From Chelydra serpentina (taxonomy: Eukaryota > Chordata > Testudines > Chelydridae), in the NCBI GenBank assembly GCA_037349315.1, contig JBAIAC010000008.1, positions 128,338,001-128,402,000 on the forward strand: 64,000 nt of DNA. The letters are read 5' to 3'. The position numbers and the translations under genes are program-made. The stretch's first letter is position 1. Each line of letters opens with the position of its first letter. This document shows positions 32,096-41,334 of the stretch, one piece after another. The notes under the pieces are model-generated. The model was not told where the DNA came from, did no database searches, and saw only the letters and a list, made by a program, of their open reading frames with translations.

Positions 32096-33100
32096 TAGAC
32101 CTTATGACTGCAGAGAAAACTCTTAAAATGAGAATCAAGTGAGCCCTAAAGGCTCAACATCCAGAAAGCAAAGAAAAAACTCAAAGAAAAAGCTTTTTTG
32201 GTTTTGGGAGTGGGGGGGTTGGTTTTTTTCCCAGAAATCTCACTGGCTTAAAAGTAATCTACTGATTTTTGTCGGCTTGATTCATAAATTGTGAACACTT
32301 TGGGTTGGCAGTTCTGTAACATAATACATCCATTTGCCCGTATTTCAAGGAGAAAGTGGAAAGATTGTATGGTTGCAATCTACCTCAAAAGCAGTGGCAC
32401 ACTTGTATGTGCTGGACATTTGCTCACGCAGTAGCCATTTCACATAGGCATGGGAGGCTAGAGAGCTTTGCTATTGTAACCGACTCCCGGGAGTGGCTGT
32501 GAGTGCTGTGGCACAGCAGTCCCTAGGTGTCTTCTGGTAGCATGCTGGGTGTACCATGACCTCTGAGATGAGTGCTCTCGGTGCTCCATGCCCTAGGCTC
32601 TACCGGCTCTAGCCCTTGGTGGGGTGTCATAAACACTCTCGGGTTCCAACGAATTAACAAAGGTCATGGTACTAGAGATGCCTAAAATAAATGGTGCAAA
32701 TACCCCTGGCACAACTTCTTTAACGGTTATAGAGAATAAATAAAACATCAACTCCTAACTCCGCCTCTAAGGGCAGGTCAATATAACTGTAATAAGACAG
32801 GAGTCGTGTTCAGACCCTTCCACGCCAGCTTCTCATCTGCTGGCCACAGTGCTATGTCCTCCTGCAGAGGCTACCTCTGCCAGCAATGGGGCGAGTCTCG
32901 GTCCAGCTTTCAGGCCCACTTCCCCCCCTCCAGCCTCCCTCCCATAGCCAGTTTTCAGGCTGCTGTCTCCAGCCTGCTGCTCCTGCTCTAACACCGCGCC
33001 CTCCTGAGCGAGGTTGGATTTCCTGTGATGACGGAATTAGGGAACCCTCTACTGTCGGCATACGGAACTGTGCACCGTAAAGAGCCAGCAGGTTCATTAC
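32096..33100. other. No gene; unassigned sequence
   Basis: Contains a poly-G-rich spot near 32206-32216 and two AATAAA-like sites around 32686 and 32737. I could not assign it to a family. ORFs at 32806-33190 on both strands lie in C-rich sequence without domains. It could be an LTR, but no matching ends were found. Confidence 0.35.
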
Positions 33101-33115
33101 ACTATGGCCCTGTCT

Positions 33116-33351
33116 ACACTTGCACTTACGTCGGCAAAACGTTGGTCGCTCCAGTGCTGGTGTGCACAGCGCGATGTCGGTGGGAGACACTCTCCCACCA
33201 ACGTGGCTACTGCCACTCGTTGAGCTGGTTTTATTATGTCGACGGGCGAGCTCTCTCCCATTGGCATAACACAGCTACACAAGCGCTCTTACAGCGGCAC
33301 AGCTGTGTCGGTACAGCCGTGCCGCTGTAAGCTTGTAAGCCAGACATGGCC
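33116..33351. mobile_element. Harbinger-like MITE, GC-rich, 236 bp
   Basis: The left end GGCCCTGTCTACACTTGC and the inverted right end GGCCATGTCTGGCTTAC are related to the ends at 24766 and 62287. Inside are short inverted pairs (CGGCACAGCTGTG and GCTGTAA/TTACAGC). No clean TWA duplication is visible, so it is older or its ends are worn. Overlapping ORFs are not genes. Confidence 0.6.
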
Positions 33352-33596
33352 TCGGTGTAAACTCTGTAGCAGTGAGAAATAATCTCTCTTCTAAAAAGAC
33401 TCAAAATGTCAAGTAATTATGGACTGTACACAAAGGCAGAGGAAATAATGAAGTACTGCCATGTGTTTAGAAAAATGCAGGGGGCGTGTGTGTGTATATG
33501 TATACGCACACACCCCTATATGGCTTTGCTCTCATGAGAGAGGTAAAAGTACACTATTAAGCAGTGATTCATTGTTTAACTTCACCACTGATGCTA

Positions 33597-33675
33597 GATA
33601 TTACCATAGTACCTATGCTCCCCCTTGCACTAGGTGCTGTACAAACATAGACAAAGGGCTTACACGATAGGAAGT
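33597..33675 (-). repeat. Ancient SINE-like repeat fragment
   Basis: ACTAGGTGCTGTACAAACAT followed by AGGGCTTACACGAT matches the GTGCTAGGCRCTGTACAAAC part of the repeat at 15120-15260 and 47690-47800. Confidence 0.55.
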
Positions 33676-33765
33676 TCATGCTTTCTACTGCCTAGAGATA
33701 GACACTGTCACTCAAGAACTGCCCCGCGGAGGAGATGATGTGGACTGAACCACCTCAGGGAAGGA

Positions 33766-33912
33766 CTGTGCTTAATTTGTACCAGGGCTGAGCCCTGGCA
33801 CTGCTAGTCTTGGCAGCCTATAGCCCCAGCACCTGTGGACTTGCTGCATCAGTTGTGACTGTAAAAATAGTGCTTGAGCCCCAGCACCTCTTTCATTACA
33901 AATTAAGCACTG
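33766..33912. mobile_element. hAT MITE, palindromic, 147 bp
   Basis: Left end CTGTGCTTAATTTGTA and inverted right end CAGTGCTTAATTTGTA share 14 perfect terminal bases after the first two. Flanks GGGAAGGA (33758-33765) and AGGAAGGA (33913-33920) match at 7 of 8. The interior repeats CCCCAGCACCT in both halves. Confidence 0.88.
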
Positions 33913-34053
33913 AGGAAGGACTGTCCCTCAGGCAGCCACAAAGCCTCCCCAAGGTCCCTGCTGCCTAAGGATAGTGGTATTAGGCTGCTTGTCACCCCAT
34001 TCCATTAGCCAATGCAGGGGAGGATCATGTACCTACCTCCTTTGAGACAATGG

Positions 34054-34230
34054 AGGGGGGGAGGGATAGCTCAGTGTTGAGCATTGGCCTGCTAAACCCA
34101 GGGTTGTGAGTTCAATCCTTGAGGGGGCCATTTGGGGATATGGGGTAAAAATTGGGGCTTGGTCCTGCTTTGAGCAGGGGGTTGGACTAGATGACCTCCT
34201 AAGGTCCCTTCCAACCCTGATATTCTATGA
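34054..34230 (+). mobile_element. tRNA-derived SINE (Cry I / tortoise pol III type)
   Basis: tRNA-like head with box A TAGCTCAGTGTTGAG (from 34067) and box B GAGTTCAATCC (34108-34118), a short body, and a 3' tail TTTGAGCAGGGGGTTGGACT ... AACCCTGATATTCTATGA. The tail is shared with CR1 at 27788-27865. This is what allows CR1 reverse transcriptase to copy the SINE. The cloverleaf part no longer pairs as a functional tRNA. Confidence 0.92.
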
Positions 34231-35759
34231 ATGTGTAGCTCCTGAACTGCATGGAGGGGCAGCACCACACACAGGGACTGTGATACTCTCTTGATATTGT
34301 ATGGGTGCTCAAGAAGGAGTAAAGGCCTTTTGTGTCCTGGCCCTCTCCTCTGGACCCTTTTGTGGGTGCACAGGGAAGTCTGGCCCTTAGTGTTCAATAA
34401 AAAATATTTTTTCCAGTCTTTCAATTATATGTGCTTGTTGATAGTCCCGCATCTGTATTTCTCTCCAGGGCCCAGCCCCTGAATGACTGTCTTGCCTTAT
34501 GAATGAATAATACCAGCCCTAGGTTCATTCCTTCACAGGGAGTCTGTTGAAGCTGATGTCATTCTTCAAATGTGAGCATCCATTTAAAAAAAAACAACCA
34601 CCCAGTACTTCCTTGTCATCTCCCAGTAATTAGAGCTGACCTTCATGTGAACATCAGCTGGTTTTGAATGCTAATCTAGATGGAATGTTAGGGATGTGAC
34701 ATATTTAGCTAGTCAAACACTTGGGTGAAACTCATGACTATTTCCAAGGGCCTATAATGTAATTTAGAATTTAACATTCTTTGAGATCTTAAGACTGCAT
34801 CAGGATGAATGCTAATGTTAGCTGTAATCCTTATTTGACTTCAGTAGGATTCCATATGGGTACAAGGATTGAACCTCACAGATCCCATTGCAAAATAGAG
34901 ACCTTAAATGGCCTCTTGTCCCAATATTTCTGCTAAGAGCAGGGACTTTAGGTGGGGAATGGTTTCGTGGTGATGGTTGTTGTTTTAAGGGCACTGACAT
35001 ATCAAAATTGAAATCAATGTCTTAGGGCCACGTGCTAACATTCAATAGCATCTTACTCCACAAGCAACCCTATTGACTTCTATGGGACTGCTTGTAGAGA
35101 AAGGTGCCATTCACTGTGAGTCTAGGGAGCAGAATCTGACCCTTTATGTGGCATTGGAAATCTGAATGCTAAAAGACTTTAATGAAATGTCATATCGGGC
35201 TTTACAGAAGCTTATACCACAGAACTCGGTGCAGTTTTCTTTTCATTTTCATTATTTTAAAATTCAGTTTCAGATTTTCATTTATTTGAATGTATAAAAT
35301 AGAGAGAAGCTCCCATTGCAAGCTCTAGGCAGCTCTTTAAAAAACTTAAAATTGACAAGAAGTCCTATTAAATTACGTATAAAGGGTATGTTGTAATTAA
35401 ATTCTAACACAAAACTTAATCATGCTCTCCCTACAAATAATCCTGTCTGACCCCATGCTAGTCCCTGCCTAAGGAAAGATTCCCATTGACTTGAGTGGAA
35501 TCAGGCCACAAATACCCAAGAGAAAGATGACTCAGCAAACCAAAAAAATTGTATACAAGATCCTAACTGATTCTCTAAGTAATCTAGATATAATTTCAAT
35601 CTAAGTATTAAAAAGTGTTTATGATCAGATCTTCCCTTTACTTTGTTAATTTCATCTGATCTAATCAAATGTAATTGATTAACAATATGAATATTTGCTG
35701 CTTAATATAATTTAAAAAGGGTTCCTTTGCATTCTATAAACTATTTGTAACTTTATAGG
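34231..35759. other. No gene; little recognisable
   Basis: An AATAAA at about 34396 is not tied to any gene. 35065-35130 has a CTATTGACTTCTATGGGACT core of the old MITE-like kind. AT-rich from about 35200 onward. No coding domain was found. Confidence 0.4.
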
Positions 35760-36161
35760 TAAGGCCCTACTTAATTTGCAATATTGTCAAAATTGTGGAT
35801 CCCATAATACTAGGGTTCAACCGCAATTTTGTCAGCTGCCCAAGTGGCTGATGGCCAGGGGCCCCAAGCAGCTGATGCCCCTGTGCATGCCGGGACCCCC
35901 GCTGTCAGTCCCCGGGCATTATTGACAGTAACATAGTTGCAGCAAAATGTCTGGTTATAAAAAAAAATTAGCAGGCATAACCTGATACTTGAGTGTTTAT
36001 ATTGTTCCAGTAATTTTTTCTTAAACGAATAGGTCTTCTCTGGTTTTTCCAAATTACTGCAATTAATACAGCACTTATTATTTTTCTGCAATTTTCCATG
36101 TCCTGACTGCAACTCAGATGCAATTATTTGACAATCATCCTGCGATTCAAGTAGGACCTTA
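35760..36161. mobile_element. hAT-like MITE, 402 bp
   Basis: Left end TAAGGCCCTACTTAATTTGC and inverted right end TAAGGTCCTACTTGAATCGC match at 16 of 20. Flanks TTTATAGG (35752-35759) and CTTATATA (36162-36169) are a worn 8-bp pair (6 of 8). The interior is AT-rich with one GC-rich island at 35840-35925. No transposase. Confidence 0.75.
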
Positions 36162-36482
36162 CTTATATATCATTTTTTCATGTATCCACATCAGTTAGTA
36201 CAATAATCAGCTCATCTAGTAGGGATTTGTAATCTTTCCAATTCCTCTGGTAGGTAAAGAGTATGATGAAACCAAATGATATAGTATAACAATAGATAGT
36301 TGCAAAGCGAAACATAATTCAGGTCTCAGACAGTTATGCTCTGTCTTGGATGCTGCAATGACTACAGGTAAGAGATAATGTGGAGTGGCTGAGATATGTA
36401 AGTAGGATGGAAGTTTACTATAGCATGTGTATGCACTGTAGCAAAGCCCCAGCTGATAGCCAGAGAACTATCAGACTCAGAA

Positions 36483-36577
36483 TTCATAGATACAGAGAAT
36501 TGCATTAGTCAAGCATGCAATGTTTCATATAAGTGTAATGCCCATGCATGACTAATGCAATTTTCTGTATCTATGAA
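36483..36577. repeat. Near-perfect inverted repeat (35-bp stem hairpin)
   Basis: Arm 36483-36517 (TTCATAGATACAGAGAATTG...) and arm 36543-36577 are inverse copies matching at 33 of 35 positions, with a 25-base loop (36518-36542). The size suits a microRNA-like precursor or a tiny palindromic MITE. There are no A/B boxes and no obvious target duplication outside the arms. It could be a microRNA precursor, a Tc1/mariner-type MITE or a chance survivor of a palindromic element. The function is unknown. Confidence 0.75.
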
Positions 36578-36635
36578 TGAAGTCCCAGGCCCCTAGAAAG
36601 TTCCAGCTGGGTTAGAACATAAGCTGCCTACTTGT

Positions 36636-36790
36636 TCTGCAACACACTGTCCTCTCCAGTGGGTCCCCGTTGAGCACAGAATCTAGTACGGGGTTTTCAA
36701 AGCCTTGCATGGAATTGGTCCTCAACAACCTGAGAGGCTGTCTCTGTTCAAGGCCAGGATCTCCCTGAACAGCTAGATTCTGTTGGAATA
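36636..36790 (+). mobile_element. Ancient LINE C-terminal fragment
   Basis: One frame reads CPLQWVPVEHRI, a stop, then YGVFKALHGIGPQQPERL and SLFKARISLNS. This matches the LHWLPVEHRIQYK...KALHG block found near the C-terminus of L2/CR1-superfamily reverse-transcriptase ORFs. A stop and missing residues show that it is old. Confidence 0.55.
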
Positions 36791-37107
36791 ATGAAACTGA
36801 CGTGCAATATCCAGTGAATTAGACCCCTTTCTTTTGGTTTCTGAATCATTTGCAAATCAATCCTGATTTCTGCAAATTTGTTATTCTTAAATAGTGCTGA
36901 ATAATTTGGATGCACAATTTTCAGCGTATGGGTTCTTCACAAATTCTTCACTTCTGCCATCTACAATTCATTATTCACAATGAGTGGTTGGTCACTTATG
37001 GCAATGGTATTGTTTCTGTTCCTTGATTAAATGACTAGAACTTATTACACTGGAAAATAACAAATGACAAATAGCAAACCACAGGTAAAGGCTAATTAAC
37101 TAACTGT

Positions 37108-38560
37108 CTTTGAATGGGAAGTCCATATCTAAGATGTCTGATGCAGCTCTGTGGTGCCTTTCACGTGCAGCCTGGAGACAATTCTAGTGATCCCGCTCAA
37201 ACCTGTTACATGCTGATCTTGTCTGAGACCACCAGTGAGTTCTGTTTTGTGCCATTTGCTCGAGTTCTTTGGGACTGATGCAAGCCCGCTGGAGACTGCT
37301 CTTCAAGTTATCTTTGGAGCGCTTATATGGACCACGCTTCTTTCTTTTGCCCTGCCACAGCTCCCCATACAAGATCTGTTTTGGGAGACTGTGATCTTCC
37401 ATTCTGCTGACATATCTTGTTTATCTCTCCATAGCATTTCCTCAATGCTGGTTGTGTTTGCTCTCTCAAGGACCTTAATATAGGTCACTCTGTCCTGCCA
37501 GCGAATGCCCATTGAGTGGAGGGAGAACATGTGAAATTGCTCACACTGTTTAATGTGTCATCTCTAAGAAGCCCATGTTTCAGAACCATACAAGAGAGAT
37601 GTTAGAACCACTGCATGGTAGATCTTCAATTTGGCGTAGAGGCAAATGTGTTGGTTAAGGACTTTTGTTCAGAGCCGAAAGCCTGTCTGACTTTACTGAT
37701 TCTGGAGGCTGATTTCCTTACCAAGGGAACTGTTGCTAGAGATGTTGCTGCCCAAATACTTGAACTGATCCACGTTTTTCAGCTGTGTGCCTTGGATGAA
37801 GATGGCTGGGGCATTGGAATGAAGTGCTGGTTGGAACAAGACCTCTGTCTTACTGAGACTGAGGGTGATGCCAAAGAGCTGAGATGCTTCAGAAAACCTA
37901 TCAACAATGACCTGAAGGCCGTCATGTCTATGGGCCATCAAGGCACAGTCATCTGAAAAAGTGCCTTGATGAGACGTCTCTCCAGCATCTCGATCTTAGC
38001 ATTGAGTCTTTGAAGATCAAAGAGGGAACTGTCGAGTTGGTAGTGGATGTATATCCCCTGATCCAAGTCCCTTGTGGCATGGCTGAGGACACAGGCAAAG
38101 AACAAATCAAACAGCATTGGAGCAAGTACGCAGCCTTGCTTCACTCCATTCAAGATTTCAAAGGTGTCAGAAGAGTTACCATTGGAGAGCATTTCATCTG
38201 TTCCATGACCACATGACAGTGTAATGATTTGTATGAACCTTCTTGTGCAGTTTATGTAGAATAGCCCATAGACCCTCTCTGTTGACCATATCAAAAGCTT
38301 TGGTCAAGTCAATGAAGACTGCATACAGGTCCATGTTCTGCTCTAGACATTTTTCCCTCGGTCTGCCTTACAACAAAAATCATGTCCATGGTACTATGAT
38401 CTGGTCTGGAACTACACTGTGCTTCTGGCAGATTCTCCTCAGATATGTTTGCAATGAGTCTGTTCAGTAGAATGCGAGCTAGTATTTTCCCTGCTGTACA
38501 GAGGAGAGAAATGGCTCTGTAGATTCCGCAGTCAGGTTTGCGGTTTAAGATAAGCACCTA
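37108..38560 (-). mobile_element. LINE of a non-CR1 clade, RT to C-terminus
   Basis: Successive minus-strand frames run through a different type of non-LTR reverse transcriptase from CR1. The C-terminal tail and KTEVL box differ from the CR1 copies in this window. The clade cannot be fixed without alignment; RTE- or jockey-like types are possible. The 5' end stops near 38560 within the RT fingers. The 3' UTR end near 37108 has no recognised tail. Confidence 0.75.
37184..38557 (-). pseudogene. Non-LTR reverse transcriptase, non-CR1 clade, broken
   Basis: In order: YRAISLLCTAGKILARILLN with CSSRPDHSTMDMIF (38309-38557), the RT fingers; GVKQGCVLAPMLFDLFF (in 37938-38294), the palm block; a frameshift exactly at the catalytic site (about 37950-37965), where the next frame encodes SDDCALMAH; then GITLSLSKTEVLFQP and FKYLGSNISSNSSL (37693-37941). 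After another break come GIRWQDRVTYIKVLERANTT and the C-terminal LPKQILYGELWQGKRKKRG. At least four frameshifts occur. The preserved SDD (xADD expected) suggests only modest decay of the site itself. Confidence 0.8.
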
Positions 38561-38636
38561 AAAGTTTGAATGCTTATCTGAATACTTACTGTTTCCATTA
38601 TTAATAATCTATTCCTCAATGAGAGCTCATCTTAAT

Positions 38637-38753
38637 CAGGGCCGGCTTTAGCGGGTGCGGGGGCCCACGTGAATAATGACGGCAATCAGCTGAGCGAAAA
38701 AAGAAGCCAGCCAATTCCAGGGAATCGGCAGAATCGGCTTAATGCCGGTCCTG
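38637..38753. mobile_element. Miniature hAT, 117 bp, perfect target duplication
   Basis: Left end CAGGGCCGGCTTTA and inverted right end CAGGACCGGCATTA match at 12 of 14. ATCTTAAT occurs on both sides (38629-38636 and 38754-38761), an exact 8-bp duplication. Its first bases are those of the larger hAT starting at 63830. Far too small to encode anything. Confidence 0.95.
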
Positions 38754-39004
38754 ATCTTAATTACCTCAATTCAGGAAAGAATTTAAGCCAAAGTTTTAAT
38801 TTCATCTCTATTCAAAACAGCACCTTAGCCCAGGCTGAAGTCCTGTTCTGAGTACAGAACTTTTCCGGAATCAGGACCAATTTTAGTTTTGCATCCTACA
38901 GAAAGGAATCCATTCTTCCCCATTGTCGGCAAATCTAGTAAAACAGTAGCAGTATTTAATGTGGCAAGTAATATGGTATAGAATTAAAGTAGTGAACTCT
39001 GATT

Positions 39005-39195
39005 ATTGGGACTCCTGAGTTCTTTTCTTGGCTCTGGCTTTGATTCAGTGTGTAATTTTGCACAAGTCACTTATCTTTATGCTTCCATGCAGCTCTGTAT
39101 AATGGGAATAATAATTTACTTCTCGCATGTTCATGGGAAAGATCAACTAAAGTTTGTAAAATGCTCTGAGACTTTGGTATGAAAGGTTATTTAAG
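39005..39195 (+). repeat. MIR SINE
   Basis: TTGGCTCTGGCTTTGATTCA, then GTAATTTTGCACAAGTCACT, then TGTATAATGGGAATAATAAT, then AAATGCTCTGAGACTTTGG follow the MIR core and 3' order. Diverged but complete over about 190 bases. Confidence 0.75.
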
Positions 39196-39284
39196 TGTGA
39201 GATTTTCTTTTAGTCATTCACAACTCATTATTCATTATTTAATATGATAGTGGTAATTACGGTTCAGATCCCCAAAGGGATTTA

Positions 39285-39392
39285 GGCACCACAGCAATCC
39301 AGAAAAACCTCTGCTCAGTGTGCCACAGGTATTTTTCTTGTTTTCTTTTTGCTGACACAGACTAACACGGCTACTACACTGAAACCTAACAC
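39285..39392 (+). mobile_element. Penelope-type 3' tail fragment (probable)
   Basis: GTGCCACAGGTATTTTTC, then GCTGACACAGACTAACACGG and CTACTACACTGAAACC. The element at 40126-40215 carries the matching GGTGCCACAGGA-type segment in inverse orientation. The CxAACACGGCTAC-type ending resembles the 3' end of the PLE at 28737. The family call is an inference from those shared words. Confidence 0.5.
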
Positions 39393-40112
39393 TGTAGGCA
39401 CCTAAACACACTCAGCACCCACATTTTTGCTGTAAAAGTTCCCTAGGCACCTACATTTCTGCCTCTGGGCATGTTCAGTGCTGCCTCCTCACTCTAGGTG
39501 TTCCGTTCCCAGGTTCAGTTCCCTCCTCTTTGCCAGAGGGGGAGAAAAGATTTGAACAGGGTTTTCCCACCTCTCAGGAGAGTGTCCTGACCACATCTAA
39601 GTCCCACTGTGGATCCAGACCTACCTGCCTAACTTCCTAAGGCTTTGTGTGATTGGGTGTCCACTCCACACAAGACAGAGCAGGTTAAATTGGCTAATCA
39701 ACCTGATAGGCTGCACCTGGGAGAGAACCAGGGCTTGGAAGTCTGATTCATGATGAAGTCCAGCTGAGAAGGAACAGGCAGGGCTGGTACAAAGTCAGGA
39801 ATTTGGCCACAGCAAGGGGCTGCAGGGGAAGTGGTCTGCAGTCACCCCCTGGAAGTAGGGAGCTGTGTTTGGGGCTGTTATACCCTGCGAGGTGGGAATT
39901 TTGACTGGTAAACCCAGAAAGGGGGAGTGCGAAGATGTAGAAAGGAGTCCAGGAAAGAGCAGAGGGTCTGGGAGAAAGCAGAGCACATTTGCTAGACACA
40001 GGGTCCCTGGACTGGAACCTGGAGTAAGAGGATGGGTCTTGGTTTCCTTACTAGCCATGGGGGAAGTGGCACAGACTGGGCAGTGGAGCAGAAGACTGCC
40101 TGGGACAGTTGT
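39393..40112. other. No gene seen
   Basis: No domain was found on either strand. Opposed ORFs at 39748-40158 have no recognisable motif. Confidence 0.4.
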
Positions 40113-40125
40113 CCAGTATGACTTT

Positions 40126-40215
40126 AGAAGCGACAAAGGGTCCTGTGGCACCTTATAGACTAACAGAGGTATTGGAGCATAAGCTTTCGTGGGTGAATAT
40201 CCACTTCATCGGATG
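40126..40215 (-). mobile_element. 90-bp Penelope-type 3' tail insertion with 13-bp target duplication
   Basis: CCAGTATGACTTT occurs on both sides (40113-40125 and 40216-40228). Read on the minus strand, the 90-bp insert contains CGAAAGCTTATGCTCCAATA and GTCTATAAGGTGCCACAGG. A 13-bp duplication indicates retroposition by target-primed synthesis rather than DNA transposition. The words AAGCTT, CCAATA and the GGTGCCACA/CACCTTG pair parallel the 3' UTR of the PLE at 28737-28850. It is interpreted as a severely 5'-truncated PLE tail or a SINE using such a tail. Confidence 0.7.
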
Positions 40216-40228
40216 CCAGTATGACTTT

Positions 40229-40954
40229 GATTCCCTTGGGAGGGGAAGACTATGGCGTCCTGGCCAGAAGGCCATGCCATGAAGAGAGAGCACCCCAAGT
40301 CACAGAGAGAGATGGCAGGGCACGTGACTGAGCAACAGAAGGGGGTGTCAGACCTGTGGAAGAAGCTAATCCCCAGAGCAGCCAGGAGGAGGTGCCCTAG
40401 TGGTGAGTGGATCCTGCGATACTCTGTTATGGCTAAAGGAAGCAGAGCTGTGCTGGGGGTGGGGGGAGCCTGCAGCAATGACTCTGAGACAGCTGGGAGG
40501 GGATTCTGACGATGCAGTGCAAAAGCGGGCATAAAGGGGGATATTTTCAAAGGCACAAAGAGCAATTAGGCTTCCAGCTCCCGCTGAAATCCCATGGGCA
40601 CCTGCCTCTCTTCGGTGCCTTTGAAAAATCCCAGCCCAAGACTCCAGAGGTGCTGAAGGGGGTGTGTTTACCTGCATCTGTTACTACACCTATATAGCTG
40701 TAATTTACACTCCTCCTGGCACTAGCTAATGCACAATGGAGGGGGCCCATTCCTCACCCCATCAGACATACCGCCTTTGTGGGGTGAGGTCAGCGCTGTA
40801 CAACCTCTTTGAGTGGAAACTTCTGTGGGTGCACTGCGGTGGGTGCGTCGCTTCTATGTGGATGCACTGCTAGGAGGAGAAGGATTCGACCACCTCCTTC
40901 CCCAATTTTAAGCATCTGTGCAATGCAGCCATAATTGTGCTGGGAAATCAAATA
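40229..40954. other. No gene seen
   Basis: Unassigned purine-rich and mixed sequence. The overlapping ORFs at 40206-40750 show no domain and oppose each other. Confidence 0.4.
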
Positions 40955-40962
40955 GTCTAGAT

Positions 40963-41326
40963 CCGCGTTCTCAACCTTTTTCTTTCTGAGCTTCCCCCGA
41001 CCCCCTCAACATGCTATAAAAACTCCTCCACCCAGCTGTGCCACAACAACTGTTTTTCTCAATACAAAAGCCAGGGCTAGGGTTATAGGGCAATTGCCCA
41101 GGGCCCCCCACCACAGCCCTCCCCCCACCTCCCCCCATGAAGCGAAGTTGCTCAGGCTTCAGCCCCAGGTGGCAGGACTTGGGGCCCTGGGCTGCAGTCC
41201 TGCACAGTGGGGCTTTGCTTTCTGCCCTGGGCCCTAGCGAGTCTAAGGCCGTCAAGCTTGGCGGACCCCCCTGAAACCTGCTTACGGCCCCCCAGGGGGT
41301 CCCGGACCCCTGGTTGAGAACCACTG
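40963..41326. mobile_element. hAT (Charlie-like ends) MITE, 364 bp
   Basis: Left CCGCGTTCTCAACCTTTTTC and inverted right CAGTGGTTCTCAACCAGGGG. Flanks GTCTAGAT (40955-40962) and TTCTAGAT (41327-41334) match at 7 of 8. CAGTGGTTCTCAAC is the well-known hAT-Charlie terminus. GC-rich interior, no transposase; the ORF at 40971-41324 is not a gene. Confidence 0.9.
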
Positions 41327-41334
41327 TTCTAGAT

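Noticed and set aside
32096..33100. A second retroviral-type LTR
   Set aside because: AATAAA-like sites and mixed composition hinted at it, but no TG...CA pair, duplication or second copy could be found.
34054..34130. tRNA gene candidate with A and B boxes (also at 7288-7345)
   Set aside because: The cloverleaf does not close properly and the unit continues into a SINE body with a CR1-type tail, so it is a SINE head.
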